Below are positions 24,348-32,166 of a stretch of DNA of 64,000 bases, in pieces. The position numbers and the translations under genes are program-made. Location of the stretch: NCBI GenBank assembly GCA_916988195.3, contig CAKASQ030000075.1, positions 1 through 64,000 on the forward strand, given 5' to 3'. The number at the start of each line of letters is the position of its first letter. Positions within the stretch are counted from its first letter, which is position 1. The notes under the pieces were generated by a model. It did no database searches, was not told the origin of the DNA, and was given only the letters and a program-made list of their open reading frames with translations. This stretch comes from Oscillospiraceae bacterium (lineage in GTDB: Bacteria; Bacillota; Clostridia; Oscillospirales; Oscillospiraceae).

Positions 24348-25445
24348 ATGGCTTTTTCACTTCCCATTTACCGCAAACCCGATTTTGATGCGCTGGAGCT
24401 CAAAAACGCGCCGGACGCTCGTTGGGCTTACGCGCCAAAGGATGGCGTGGCCCCCGAGGGCTTCCACAGCACGTCCATGTACCCGGAGTATTTTAAGCTG
24501 GAGGGCGTATGGCGCCTGGCCACTGAGAGCCGCATGGACGCAAGCGTTGTTTGGCGGGAGGACGGCAGGCTCGACGTGGTGGAAAACCGGAACCTCAAGC
24601 AGGGCGACCGCGTGATTTTGGGCCGGACAGAGAAGGGCACAGACGGGATTTATCTCCACACAAAGGGGTTTGAAAATTCCGAAGAGTCGCATGACGATCA
24701 GTTCGTCTTCCGGCAGGGCAGGAGCCGCGAAACGTCCTACGCGCGCGATTACGACCATCTCATGGAGCTTCTGCGCTACGAAAAGGAGCACGGGAACATT
24801 CTCTGGGTCATGGGGCCTGCGTTCGCGTTCGACTATGACGCGCGCCGGGCAATGCAGAAACTGATCGAAAACGGCTATGCGCACGGTTTGCTGGCCGGAA
24901 ACGCGCTTGCGACGCACGATCTGGAGGGTGCGCTCCTTCACACCGCGCTCGGGCAGGATATCTACACGCAGAAATCGCACCCGAACGGACACTACAACCA
25001 TCTGGACGTGATCAACAAAGTGCGCGCCAGCGGCTCGATTCCGCAGTTTATCAACGACTGCAAGATTGACAACGGCATTATGTACAGTGCGGTCAAAAAT
25101 CACGTCCCGTTTGTCCTCACCGGCTCTATCCGCGACGATGGGCCGCTTCCCGAGGTCATCGGAGATGCTTACCAAGGCCAGAGTGAAATGCGAAAGCTTG
25201 TGAAAAAATGCACGACGATCATTTGTCTTGCCACCATGCTCCACACGATTGCCGCCGGGAATATGACCCCGTCGTTCCGGGCGCTCCCGGATGGAACCAT
25301 TCGGCCCGTGTATTTATATAGCGTGGACGCGGACGAGTTTGTAGTCAATAAGTTACTCGACCGTGGGAGTCTTGCCGCGACGACGATCGTCACGAACGTG
25401 CAGGACTTCATCACGATCCTGGCGCGGGGACTCGGCGTTCTGTAA
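24348..25445 (+). CDS. Ornithine cyclodeaminase-like protein, TIGR00300 family
   Basis: The C-terminal half matches the archaeal-type ornithine cyclodeaminase family (TIGR00300; also the C-domain of cyanobacterial ArgZ/AgrE): LLAGNALATHDLEGALLHTA, NHLDVINKVRASGSIPQFIN, NHVPFVLTGSIRDDGPLPEV and MLHTIAAGNMTPSF with a final LYSVDADEFVVNKLLDRGS. This family makes proline and ammonia from ornithine using bound NAD. The N-terminal about 130 residues are divergent and lack an arginine dihydrolase domain, which is supplied here by separate genes. The ATG at 24348 has AAAGGAG. It follows the carbamoyltransferase by 22 bases in the same operon. Confidence 0.78.
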   Translation: MAFSLPIYRKPDFDALELKNAPDARWAYAPKDGVAPEGFHSTSMYPEYFKLEGVWRLATESRMDASVVWREDGRLDVVENRNLKQGDRVILGRTEKGTDGIYLHTKGFENSEESHDDQFVFRQGRSRETSYARDYDHLMELLRYEKEHGNILWVMGPAFAFDYDARRAMQKLIENGYAHGLLAGNALATHDLEGALLHTALGQDIYTQKSHPNGHYNHLDVINKVRASGSIPQFINDCKIDNGIMYSAVKNHVPFVLTGSIRDDGPLPEVIGDAYQGQSEMRKLVKKCTTIICLATMLHTIAAGNMTPSFRALPDGTIRPVYLYSVDADEFVVNKLLDRGSLAATTIVTNVQDFITILARGLGVL

Positions 25446-25483
25446 AAAGCGAAATTTTCACAAAAAATGCCCGGAAATCTGAC

Positions 25484-25513
25484 TTGACGGGCACGTTGTA
25501 TCTTCCTTATAAT
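25484..25513 (+). promoter_or_regulatory. pgcA promoter
   Basis: TTGACG (25484-25489) and TATAAT (25508-25513) are separated by 18 bases, 34 bases before the start. Confidence 0.7.
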
Positions 25514-25547
25514 TCGGATATAAAACGGACAGACAGGAGGCAGTTGT

Positions 25548-27233
25548 ATGAACCTTGCAATACAGCGCTACGAGGCGTGGCGCAGACAGCCCGGCCTTGA
25601 CGAGACGCTCGCAAACGAGCTTCTCGCGATGGAGGGCGATGCGGAAAAAATTACGGACAGCTTCGGCTGCGATCTTGCCTTCGGCACGGCGGGACTGCGT
25701 GGTGTGCTCGGCGCGGGCACAAACCGCATGAATATCTACACCGTGGCTAGAGCTACACAGGGTTTGGCCACATGGCTCGCCGGAAGCGGGCTTCCCCAGA
25801 AGGTCGCGATTGCCTATGACAGCCGCATCAACAGCGTTCTGTTTTCGCAGACGGCGGCGCGCGTTCTGGCGGCAAACGGCATCACGGTCTATCTCTACCC
25901 GAGACTCGAGCCGACGCCGGCTCTGAGCTTTGCCGTGCGGTACTATGGCTGCGGCGCGGGCATCAACGTCACCGCGAGCCACAACCCCGCGCAGTATAAC
26001 GGCTACAAGGTCTACGGCGCGGACGGCTGCCAGATCGGCCCCGAGACGGCGGACGCGGTGCTCGCGATCATCGAACAGCTCGACTATTTTACCTCGCCCA
26101 AATTTGTGGACTTCGAGGAGGCAAAGCGCACGGGCAAGATCATTGAAATCCCCGACAGCTGCCTGGAGGCATTTGTCGACGCGGTCTATGCCCAGAGAGT
26201 GGGCGGCGGTGAGGGCATTGAAAACCTCAAGCTCGTCTATACGCCGCTCAATGGCGCGGGCCTCGAGTGCATCCGGATGCTGGCAAAGAAGCTCGGCGTC
26301 AAGAACATGACAGTCGTTCCCGAGCAGGAGCAGCCCGACGGCAATTTCCCGACCTGCCCGTATCCGAACCCCGAGATCCGGCAGGCGATGCAGAAGGGGC
26401 TGGAGCTCTGCGAGAAGGTAAAGCCCGACCTGTTACTTGGCACCGACCCGGACTGCGACCGCTGCGGTACGGCCGTTCCCGACCACAAGGGCGGCTACCG
26501 GCTCATTTCCGGCAACGAAATGGGCGTGATCCTGCTCGATTATATCTGCAAGAGCCGCATCGCAAACGGCCATATGCCCGAAAAGCCCGTAGCCGTGACG
26601 ACGATCGTTTCGACAGATATGGTCGACGCGGTGGCCGAGCGATACGGCGTGGAGCTCCGGCGCGTCCTCACGGGATTTAAGTTCATCGGCGAGCAGATCG
26701 GGAACCTCGAGGCGGCGGGAGAAGAAGCCCGGTACATTTTCGGCTTCGAGGAGAGCTACGGCTACCTTTCCGGCACACATGTACGCGACAAAGACGCGGT
26801 CAACGCTTCGCTTCTCATCATGGAGGCTGCCGCCTATTACGCGCAGAAGGGTATGAACCTCGGCGACGCGATCGACAGTCTGTATGAGGAATACGGCTAC
26901 TACCGGAACGATCTTTGCAGCTTCACGTTCGAGGGTGTGTCCGGCATGCAGACGATGAAAAACCTCATGGAGCGGCTGCGCGCGGAAAAGCCGACGGAGC
27001 TGGCAGGCCGGAAGGTTACTTCCTCGGTCGACTATGAGAACGACGACACGGGCCTTCCCAAGGCGCAGGTGCTCGAGTACCGCTTGGAGGGCAAGGCGAA
27101 GCTTATCGTCCGCCCGTCCGGCACGGAGCCCAAGATCAAGGTCTATCTCTCCGCCGTCGGCAAGACGCGCGAGGAGGCCGACAGCGTCATCGAAACGATG
27201 AAGCAAACCGCAAACGAGCTCATGAAGGCGTAA
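25548..27233 (+). CDS. pgcA: Phosphoglucomutase/phosphomannomutase (phospho-sugar mutase)
   Basis: The 561-residue enzyme interconverts hexose 1- and 6-phosphates. Four active-site blocks are present: the phosphoserine loop TASHNPAQYNGYKVYG (about 143-158), the metal loop LLGTDPDCDRCG (about 294-305), the sugar loop FGFEESYGYLSGTHVRDKDA (about 400-419) and the phosphate loop RPSGTEPKIKVYLS (about 525-538). N-terminal AFGTAGLRGVLG is also typical. The ATG at 25548 has AGGAGG upstream. Terminator hairpin at 27240-27280. It belongs to the long alpha-phosphoglucomutase class seen in Firmicutes rather than GlmM. Confidence 0.93.
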   Translation: MNLAIQRYEAWRRQPGLDETLANELLAMEGDAEKITDSFGCDLAFGTAGLRGVLGAGTNRMNIYTVARATQGLATWLAGSGLPQKVAIAYDSRINSVLFSQTAARVLAANGITVYLYPRLEPTPALSFAVRYYGCGAGINVTASHNPAQYNGYKVYGADGCQIGPETADAVLAIIEQLDYFTSPKFVDFEEAKRTGKIIEIPDSCLEAFVDAVYAQRVGGGEGIENLKLVYTPLNGAGLECIRMLAKKLGVKNMTVVPEQEQPDGNFPTCPYPNPEIRQAMQKGLELCEKVKPDLLLGTDPDCDRCGTAVPDHKGGYRLISGNEMGVILLDYICKSRIANGHMPEKPVAVTTIVSTDMVDAVAERYGVELRRVLTGFKFIGEQIGNLEAAGEEARYIFGFEESYGYLSGTHVRDKDAVNASLLIMEAAAYYAQKGMNLGDAIDSLYEEYGYYRNDLCSFTFEGVSGMQTMKNLMERLRAEKPTELAGRKVTSSVDYENDDTGLPKAQVLEYRLEGKAKLIVRPSGTEPKIKVYLSAVGKTREEADSVIETMKQTANELMKA

Positions 27234-27239
27234 ATAACA

Positions 27240-27280
27240 AAAAAACGCATGCAGTCCGATTTGGATTGCATGCGTTTTTA
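27240..27280. terminator. Terminator between pgcA and pyk
   Basis: AAAAACGCATGCA and TGCATGCGTTTTT form a long stem closing on a T-run on either strand, so it can serve both convergent genes. Confidence 0.85.
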
Positions 27281-27300
27281 AATGTGTAAAACCTTATGTT

Positions 27301-27335
27301 CGTAGGGGCGGACAGAGGCGTCCGCCCCTACGAGG
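27301..27335. repeat. Short palindromic repeat (27.3 kb copy)
   Basis: CGTAGGGGCGGAC and GTCCGCCCCTACG face each other around AGAGGC. The layout and CCCCTACG ends match the copies at 23214 and 56291. Confidence 0.7.
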
Positions 27336-27363
27336 ATTGCCGACGCGGGGCGTGTTGAAGCGT

Positions 27364-28779
27364 TTATTGGATGGTGTCTACACGGATTAAATTCGTGTTG
27401 CCGGACGTGCCGTTGACGGTGCCGCCGGTGAGGACGATGCGGTCGCCGGGGGCCAGATGCAGCGCCTGCTTGGCGGCCTTTCTCGCATGGTAGAACAGAA
27501 CGTCAGTCGACTCAAAGTGCTCGCAAAGAACCGGCTGCACGCCCCACGAGAGCGCGAGCTTGTACCACACGGCTTTGCTCGTCGCCATGCCGACGATGTC
27601 GGTCGGGACGCGGAAGCGCGAGACCATGCGAACCGTCCGACCGGAGATGGAGCTGACGACGATGGCCTTGGCGCCGATGTCAATGGCCATGCCGCAGGTG
27701 GCGTGGGAGATCGCGTCGAGAAGACTCCGGATCTGGAACTTGTTGTTGCGGAAGCGGGTCTCATAGTGGATGTGCTGCTCGGTCTCCTCGGCGATGGCCG
27801 CCATGGTCTCCACGGCCTGCACGGGGTATTTGCCAGCCGCTGTTTCGCCGGAGAGCATGATGGCACTCGTGCCGTCGTAGACGGCGTTTGCAACGTCGGA
27901 AATTTCCGCGCGCGTGGGGCGGGGGTTCTGAATCATGGACTCGAGCATCTCGGTCGCAGTGATGACGCGCGTGCCGAGCAGGCGGCAGGTCGTGATGAGC
28001 TGCTTCTGGATGGCGGGCAGCTCTGTGAACGGAACCTCTACGCCGAGGTCGCCGCGCGCGACCATGATGCCCTCGCACACGCCGCAGATGTCTTCAATGT
28101 TGTCAACGCCCGCGCGGTTCTCGATCTTCGCGATGATGTCGATCGAGCCGCCGCCGTGCGCGCTTAAAAACGCCTTGAGGTCCAGAATATCCTGCTTGCA
28201 GGAGACAAAGGATGCGGCGATGAAATCAACGTGATTTTCAATGCCGAGCAGCAGATCCTTCTTGTCCTGCTCGCTTAAGTAGGTCTGCTTGAGGACCTTG
28301 TTGGGAAAGCTCATGCTCTTGTGGTCGGACAGATCGCCGCCGATGATGGCCTGACAGCGGATATCCTGACCTTCGATCGCCAGCACGCGGAAGCTCACAA
28401 GGCCGTTGTTGACAAGGATCGTGTCCCCGGGCTGAAGCTCCTTGGCGAGGTTCTTGTAGCTCACGGAGACAATCGTGCCGTCGCCTTCAACATCCCTTGT
28501 TGTAAAGGTGAAAAGGTCGCCGTCGTTAATGTGCACCTTGCCAGTTTTGAACGTGCCGGTGCGGTATTCGGGGCCCTTGGTGTCGAGCATGATGGCGATG
28601 GGGAGGTCAAGCTCCTCGCGTACCTTCTGAATCATGCGGATCTTGGCAAGCTGCTCTTCGTGCGTGCCGTGGGAAAAATTGAGGCGGGCAACGTTCACGC
28701 CAGCCCTGCACATGGCGGAAAATACGCCGGGGTCACTACTGGCCGGTCCGATGGTTGCGATGATTTTTGTTTTTCTCAT
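27364..28779 (-). CDS. pyk: Pyruvate kinase
   Basis: Pyk makes pyruvate and ATP from phosphoenolpyruvate. The 471-residue protein has KIIATIGPASS (about 4-14), NFSHGTHEEQ, MLDTKGPEYRTG (about 67-78), KIENRAGVDNIEDI, the signature MVARGDLGVEVPF (about 241-253), TEMLESM and SGETAAGKYP. The single C-terminal regulatory domain is present and no extra PEP-utiliser domain is fused. The ATG at 28779 is used (GGAAGG upstream) rather than the TTG that opens the frame at 28797. Upstream lies a leader with its own terminator and a 24-codon ORF. Confidence 0.96.
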   Translation of the reverse strand: MRKTKIIATIGPASSDPGVFSAMCRAGVNVARLNFSHGTHEEQLAKIRMIQKVREELDLPIAIMLDTKGPEYRTGTFKTGKVHINDGDLFTFTTRDVEGDGTIVSVSYKNLAKELQPGDTILVNNGLVSFRVLAIEGQDIRCQAIIGGDLSDHKSMSFPNKVLKQTYLSEQDKKDLLLGIENHVDFIAASFVSCKQDILDLKAFLSAHGGGSIDIIAKIENRAGVDNIEDICGVCEGIMVARGDLGVEVPFTELPAIQKQLITTCRLLGTRVITATEMLESMIQNPRPTRAEISDVANAVYDGTSAIMLSGETAAGKYPVQAVETMAAIAEETEQHIHYETRFRNNKFQIRSLLDAISHATCGMAIDIGAKAIVVSSISGRTVRMVSRFRVPTDIVGMATSKAVWYKLALSWGVQPVLCEHFESTDVLFYHARKAAKQALHLAPGDRIVLTGGTVNGTSGNTNLIRVDTIQ

Positions 28780-28803
28780 GGTTCTGTTTCCTTCCAATCA
28801 GGT

Positions 28804-28878
28804 TCAGATGAAACGGCCGGTGCGGCTGAGCTTGAGCATCCGCGAGAATGCGTCGATCAAAAAGAAAATCACAGGCAT
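28804..28878 (-). CDS. 24-residue small ORF in the pyk leader
   Basis: ATG at 28878-28876 opens a 24-codon frame (MPVIFFLIDAFSRMLKLSRT and four more residues GRFI) ending at TGA 28806-28804. It has a very good ribosome site, AAAAGGAGG, 7 bases before the start. The peptide has a hydrophobic first half and a basic second half, so it could sit on a membrane. It lies between the leader terminator and pyk, 24 bases upstream of the pyk start, so it would be made only when transcription reads through. I recognise no family. Confidence 0.5.
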   Translation of the reverse strand: MPVIFFLIDAFSRMLKLSRTGRFI

Positions 28879-28938
28879 GCTGTTCGCCTCCTTTTCAGAC
28901 AAACGGGAAATGCGCCCAGTAAAACGCGGAGTCTGCCT

Positions 28939-28972
28939 GAAAAAAGGGACAGAACCAAGCTGGCTCTGTCCC
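28939..28972 (-). terminator. Intrinsic terminator in the pyk leader
   Basis: On the minus strand GGGACAGA and TCTGTCCC form the outer stem, CCA and TGG extend it inside, and six T follow. It lies about 95 bases downstream of the promoter and about 160 bases before pyk, so it can act as an attenuator. Confidence 0.75.
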
Positions 28973-29061
28973 GGATGCACGCGCACCGGCCGGAATGCTC
29001 CGGCTTCCAAACGAATAGGACGCGCAGCGCCCTATGACAGACTCCACCACTCGCTTGGACG
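28973..29061 (-). ncRNA. Structured pyk leader RNA
   Basis: Read on the minus strand from the promoter, CCAAGCGA (29060-29053) pairs with TCGTTTGG (29014-29007) around an inner 9-bp hairpin ATAGGGCGC/GCGTCCTAT. A second hairpin GCCGGA/TCCGGC follows and then the terminator. This is a real folded leader but matches no riboswitch class I know; T-box, fluoride, guanidine and cobalamin consensus words are absent. Confidence 0.5.
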
Positions 29062-29066
29062 GCCAT

Positions 29067-29095
29067 ATTTTAGCACAAAATAATCGGTGTGACAA
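29067..29095 (-). promoter_or_regulatory. pyk promoter
   Basis: On the minus strand TTGTCA (29095-29090), a 17-base spacer and TAAAAT (29072-29067). It accounts for the start of the 280-base pyk leader. Confidence 0.7.
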
Positions 29096-29162
29096 TGGGT
29101 ATTGTGTTAAGATTTTCGTTAGAATATACAAGAAAATTTGACGGAATTTATGCAGAAGGCTA

Positions 29163-30455
29163 TCAATCGCGTTCGGGTGCGCGGATGATCACAGGCTCGC
29201 CCGCACAGGAGAGCGTTCCGTCTGCGACGGTGACGGGGGCTCCGCCCAGCAGGTTTTCATACACGCCATCCATGGCCGGAACGGGGACTTCGGCGCGCAC
29301 GCCCTTGAGGCTGAATACGCCGACAAAATGACCGGTATCGCCTGCGCGTTGCATGACGGCAATGTCATTCGCGTCATCTGCCTCTGCGCGGAAATAGCCC
29401 GGAACGCCGAGCACGCGCTTGACCTTCGAGAGCGTTTTCAGAAGCGGCGTGAGGTCCTTGCCGGTCTGCCGGTCGATCGGTTCTTTTTCAAAGAGGCTCG
29501 GAAGATGGTCGTTTTCAAATTCCTGCCCGGCGTAAAGAAGCGTTGTGCCCTTGAGGAAATACAGCATCGCCGTGTAGTTCCGGAGCGACTGTTCGCCCTT
29601 CACATACGAGCAGATGCGCGGCTGGTCGTGGTTCTCCAGAAAGCGCAGCTTATTGTAGTTTGCGGGATAGATGGCCTCCTGGAAGTTCAGCATGTCGAGA
29701 TAGTGGCTGAGGACAATTTTTCCTTGCAGATACTTGTCAAACGCCTCGCGGATGTCGTATTCGTACTCCATGTCGAACGCTTCATACATATCGTAGTCGA
29801 GTTCGGAGCGAACGCCCTTGTACCGCGCGAGGCAGCCAAAGCTCTGGTGGACGGTTTCGGCCAGCCAGATTGCCTCGGGATTCACCTCACTGACCGCCTT
29901 GCGCGCGGCCTTCCAGAATTCCAGCGGCACGAAAGAGGCTACGTCGCACCGGAAGCCGTCGACGATACCAGCCCAGAATTTGAGACTCTCGATCTGGTAT
30001 GCCCAGAGGTCGGGATTGTGGTAATCGAGGTCGATCACGTCCGACCAGTCGCCCATTTTGTTGCCGGGCTTTCCGTCTGCGCCGCGATAGAAAAAGTCGG
30101 GGTGCTCGCGGTAAAGCGTCGAGTCTGGGGACGTGTGGTTATACACAACGTCGATCATGCATTTCATGCCTCTGGCGTGAATTTCCTGCACGAGCGCTTT
30201 GAAATCGTCCATTGTGCCGTAGGCGGGGTTCACCGTCCGGTAGTCGCGGTTCGCGTACGGGCAGCCGAGCGTTCCCTTTTTGCCCGCAACACCGATGGGA
30301 TGGATGGGCAGGAACCAGATGATATCCGTGCCCAGCGCGCGGATGCGGTCTAAGTCCGGGATGACGGCACGGAAGGTTCCTTCCGGCGTGTGGTTCCGGA
30401 CGTAAATGGAGTAAATGATCTGTGTTTGTAATTGCGGATTCGTGTTGGCAGCCAT
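29163..30455 (-). CDS. Alpha-amylase family (GH13) glycoside hydrolase
   Basis: The 430-residue enzyme is of the GH13 type and acts on alpha-glucans. Regions I-IV are visible: MIDVVYNHTSPDS (about 99-111), DGFRCDVASFVP with the nucleophile Asp (about 166-177), WLAETVHQSF with the acid Glu (about 198-207) and RFLENHDQPR with the transition-state Asp (about 273-282). No signal peptide is seen, so it is probably cytoplasmic (maltodextrin use). A small C-terminal beta domain follows the barrel. The ATG at 30455 has AGGAGG upstream. Its substrate is not determined. Confidence 0.92.
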   Translation of the reverse strand: MAANTNPQLQTQIIYSIYVRNHTPEGTFRAVIPDLDRIRALGTDIIWFLPIHPIGVAGKKGTLGCPYANRDYRTVNPAYGTMDDFKALVQEIHARGMKCMIDVVYNHTSPDSTLYREHPDFFYRGADGKPGNKMGDWSDVIDLDYHNPDLWAYQIESLKFWAGIVDGFRCDVASFVPLEFWKAARKAVSEVNPEAIWLAETVHQSFGCLARYKGVRSELDYDMYEAFDMEYEYDIREAFDKYLQGKIVLSHYLDMLNFQEAIYPANYNKLRFLENHDQPRICSYVKGEQSLRNYTAMLYFLKGTTLLYAGQEFENDHLPSLFEKEPIDRQTGKDLTPLLKTLSKVKRVLGVPGYFRAEADDANDIAVMQRAGDTGHFVGVFSLKGVRAEVPVPAMDGVYENLLGGAPVTVADGTLSCAGEPVIIRAPERD

Positions 30456-30491
30456 AAAGAATGCCTCCTGTATAGTCTATGATATGCGTTG

Positions 30492-30653
30492 GGGTGTATT
30501 CTTTCCGCTCCCAACGCACCCGGACAGCGGGCCTTTTCGCGCTGAGCCGCACCATTTTTCCTTGAAATACGTCGGTATTCCTGCGAAAAAATGTCTTGCT
30601 CAGCACAAAAATCCCTCGCTGCCGGTCACATTGTCAGTTGAAAGAATACACCC
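30492..30653 (-). mobile_element. MITE, copy 1 (162 bp)
   Basis: Terminal inverted repeats GGGTGTATTCTTTC (30492-30505) and GAAAGAATACACCC (30640-30653) enclose an interior that aligns over its whole length, in reverse orientation, with the copy at 59191-59350. Shared blocks include CCCAACGCACCCGGACAGCG and CCTCGCTGCCGGTCACAT. The right flank is TA; the left has drifted to TG. It fills most of the 230-base gap between the MATE gene and the GH13 gene; no gene is seen in it. Confidence 0.85.
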
Positions 30654-30685
30654 TAGTTTATCACAAATTTCCAAGAGCGCAAGTG

Positions 30686-32011
30686 TTAGTTTTGAGACAG
30701 CGCGCGGGTATCGCGGCGCATGGCAAAACCGGCGTAGGCGAACGTCACAAGCTCGGTAAGAGGCATCGCCCACCAGATGCTTTCGGGCACGAAAACGGCC
30801 GGAAGCGCGAAGATGAGAAGCCCGCTCACGACGAGGCCGCGCGCAATCGAGACGATGAATGAGTCCTTTGGGCGGAGGATGGACTGGAAGTAATACGTCG
30901 AGAAAATGTTCACGGGCAGGAGGATAAACGATACGCTGTAGCGCCGGATGATCGAGGGAGCGATGGCGAGAATTGCGGCTGTCGGGCGCATGAAGATGCG
31001 GATGTAGAGCCCCGGCGCGAGCTCACTCAGTCCCGTCCAGAAAGCGGCGAAGGCCATGGACGTACCGAGCGCAAGATAGAGCGTCTTCCGGATGCGGGCC
31101 GCGTTGCCGGCTCCATAGTTTGTCGAGAGGATCGGCTGCGCGGCCTGCCCGACGCTGTAGGCGCAGCACTGGACAAAGGTCGAAATGTTGATGACGGTCG
31201 CATAGACCGCGAGCGCGTCGGAGCCGAGATATTTCATGATCTGGCGGTTAAAGAGCACCGTGAGAATGCCCATGGCAACGTCGACAAAGAAGCTCGAAAA
31301 GCCGGTAACAGCAATCTCTCCGAGCTTTTTGAAAAGATTTTGCACCGGGACGAGCCGCAGTGTGCATTTTTTGCTCAAAAAGTGCGAGCACATGACGAGC
31401 ATGGACACGACTGCGCCGATCGCTGTGGCAAGGCCCGCGCCGAATACGCCAAGGTCCAGCGCGAACACGCAGAACCAGTCGCCGAAGACGTTGAAAATAC
31501 CGCCGGTGAGCACTGCCGCCGTGGCAAGACCGGGACGGTTGTCGTTCCGGAGAAAGCTCGAGACAAGCTGGCTGAGTAAAAACACCGGGAACACGCAGGA
31601 GACTGGCTTGAGGTAGCTTTGCGCGTGCGGCAGAAGCGTCTCATCCGCGCCGAAAAACAGCAGCACCTCGCGCTCAAAAAGAAGGATCCACGCCCACGCA
31701 AGAAGGCCCAGCATGCCGGAGCCGATGACGGCGGCGGTAAAATACTGGTTTTCTTCGCCGTTTGTCTGTCCGTTTCCCCGGCGGGCGCTGAACAGAACGC
31801 TTCCGCCGATGCCGGTCAGAAGGCCCAGAGAATAGATGATGTTCCACACCGGCGCGACAACCGCCAAGGCCGCCGCCCCATCGGGCCCCTGATACTGCCC
31901 GACCATCGCCATATCCACCATGCCGTAGATGCTGGAAATGAGTGCGCTGCCAAACGCGGCGGACAGAAATTTGAAATACAGCTTCCGGACATTGCCGGTC
32001 AACAAATCCAT
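30686..32011 (-). CDS. MATE family multidrug/cation efflux transporter
   Basis: The 441-residue protein has 12 predicted helices in the MATE pattern. The N-terminal block MDLLTGNVRKLYFKFLSAAF, SSIYGMVDMAMVGQYQGPDG and GLLTGIGGSVLFSARRG, and the second-half VQCCAYSVGQAAQPILSTNY with GAG, are family hallmarks. The open frame continues to 32062, but the ATG at 32011 has GGGAGG upstream. It is preceded by a consensus promoter and a leader with a long terminator hairpin (32046-32096), which suggests attenuation control. Substrate unknown. Confidence 0.93.
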   Translation of the reverse strand: MDLLTGNVRKLYFKFLSAAFGSALISSIYGMVDMAMVGQYQGPDGAAALAVVAPVWNIIYSLGLLTGIGGSVLFSARRGNGQTNGEENQYFTAAVIGSGMLGLLAWAWILLFEREVLLFFGADETLLPHAQSYLKPVSCVFPVFLLSQLVSSFLRNDNRPGLATAAVLTGGIFNVFGDWFCVFALDLGVFGAGLATAIGAVVSMLVMCSHFLSKKCTLRLVPVQNLFKKLGEIAVTGFSSFFVDVAMGILTVLFNRQIMKYLGSDALAVYATVINISTFVQCCAYSVGQAAQPILSTNYGAGNAARIRKTLYLALGTSMAFAAFWTGLSELAPGLYIRIFMRPTAAILAIAPSIIRRYSVSFILLPVNIFSTYYFQSILRPKDSFIVSIARGLVVSGLLIFALPAVFVPESIWWAMPLTELVTFAYAGFAMRRDTRALSQN

Positions 32012-32106
32012 CGTAGTATCCTCCCGTTGAATATTGAAGTAACGTAAAAAAACACCGGACAAGAAACAGGCATCTCAGCCTGCGTCTTATCCGGTGATTG
32101 CTTCAT
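31999..32106 (-). CDS. 35-codon leader ORF overlapping the MATE attenuator
   Basis: ATG at 32106-32104 opens a frame (MKQSPDKTQAEMPVSCPVFF and on) that reads right through the terminator hairpin and stops at 31999, 13 bases inside the MATE gene, in another frame. GGAGGG lies 12 bases upstream, which is far for a good ribosome site; a TTG three codons earlier in another frame (TTG TTC ACA TGA) is better placed. Ribosome position here could decide whether the hairpin forms. It is a candidate regulatory peptide, not a proven gene. Confidence 0.35.
   Translation of the reverse strand: MKQSPDKTQAEMPVSCPVFFYVTSIFNGRILRWIC
32046..32096 (-). terminator. Attenuator-type terminator in the MATE leader
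   Basis: On the minus strand CACCGGATAAGACGCAGGC and GCCTGTTTCTTGTCCGGTG form a long stem closed by seven T (32052-32046). It stands between the promoter and the MATE ribosome site. Confidence 0.8.
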
Positions 32107-32137
32107 GTGAACAATCCGCCCTCCGACGAACAAGGGG

Positions 32138-32166
32138 ATTATAAAGGCAGAAGCGGCAAATGTCAA
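32138..32166 (-). promoter_or_regulatory. MATE promoter
   Basis: Minus-strand TTGACA (32166-32161), 17 bases, TATAAT (32143-32138): a perfect consensus promoter, overlapping the end of the upstream YitT gene. Confidence 0.85.

Noticed and set aside
28973-29061. 6S RNA or a known riboswitch in the pyk leader
   Set aside because: About 90 bases only, no large central bubble, and none of the conserved words of T-box, fluoride, guanidine, ZTP, THF or cobalamin RNAs.
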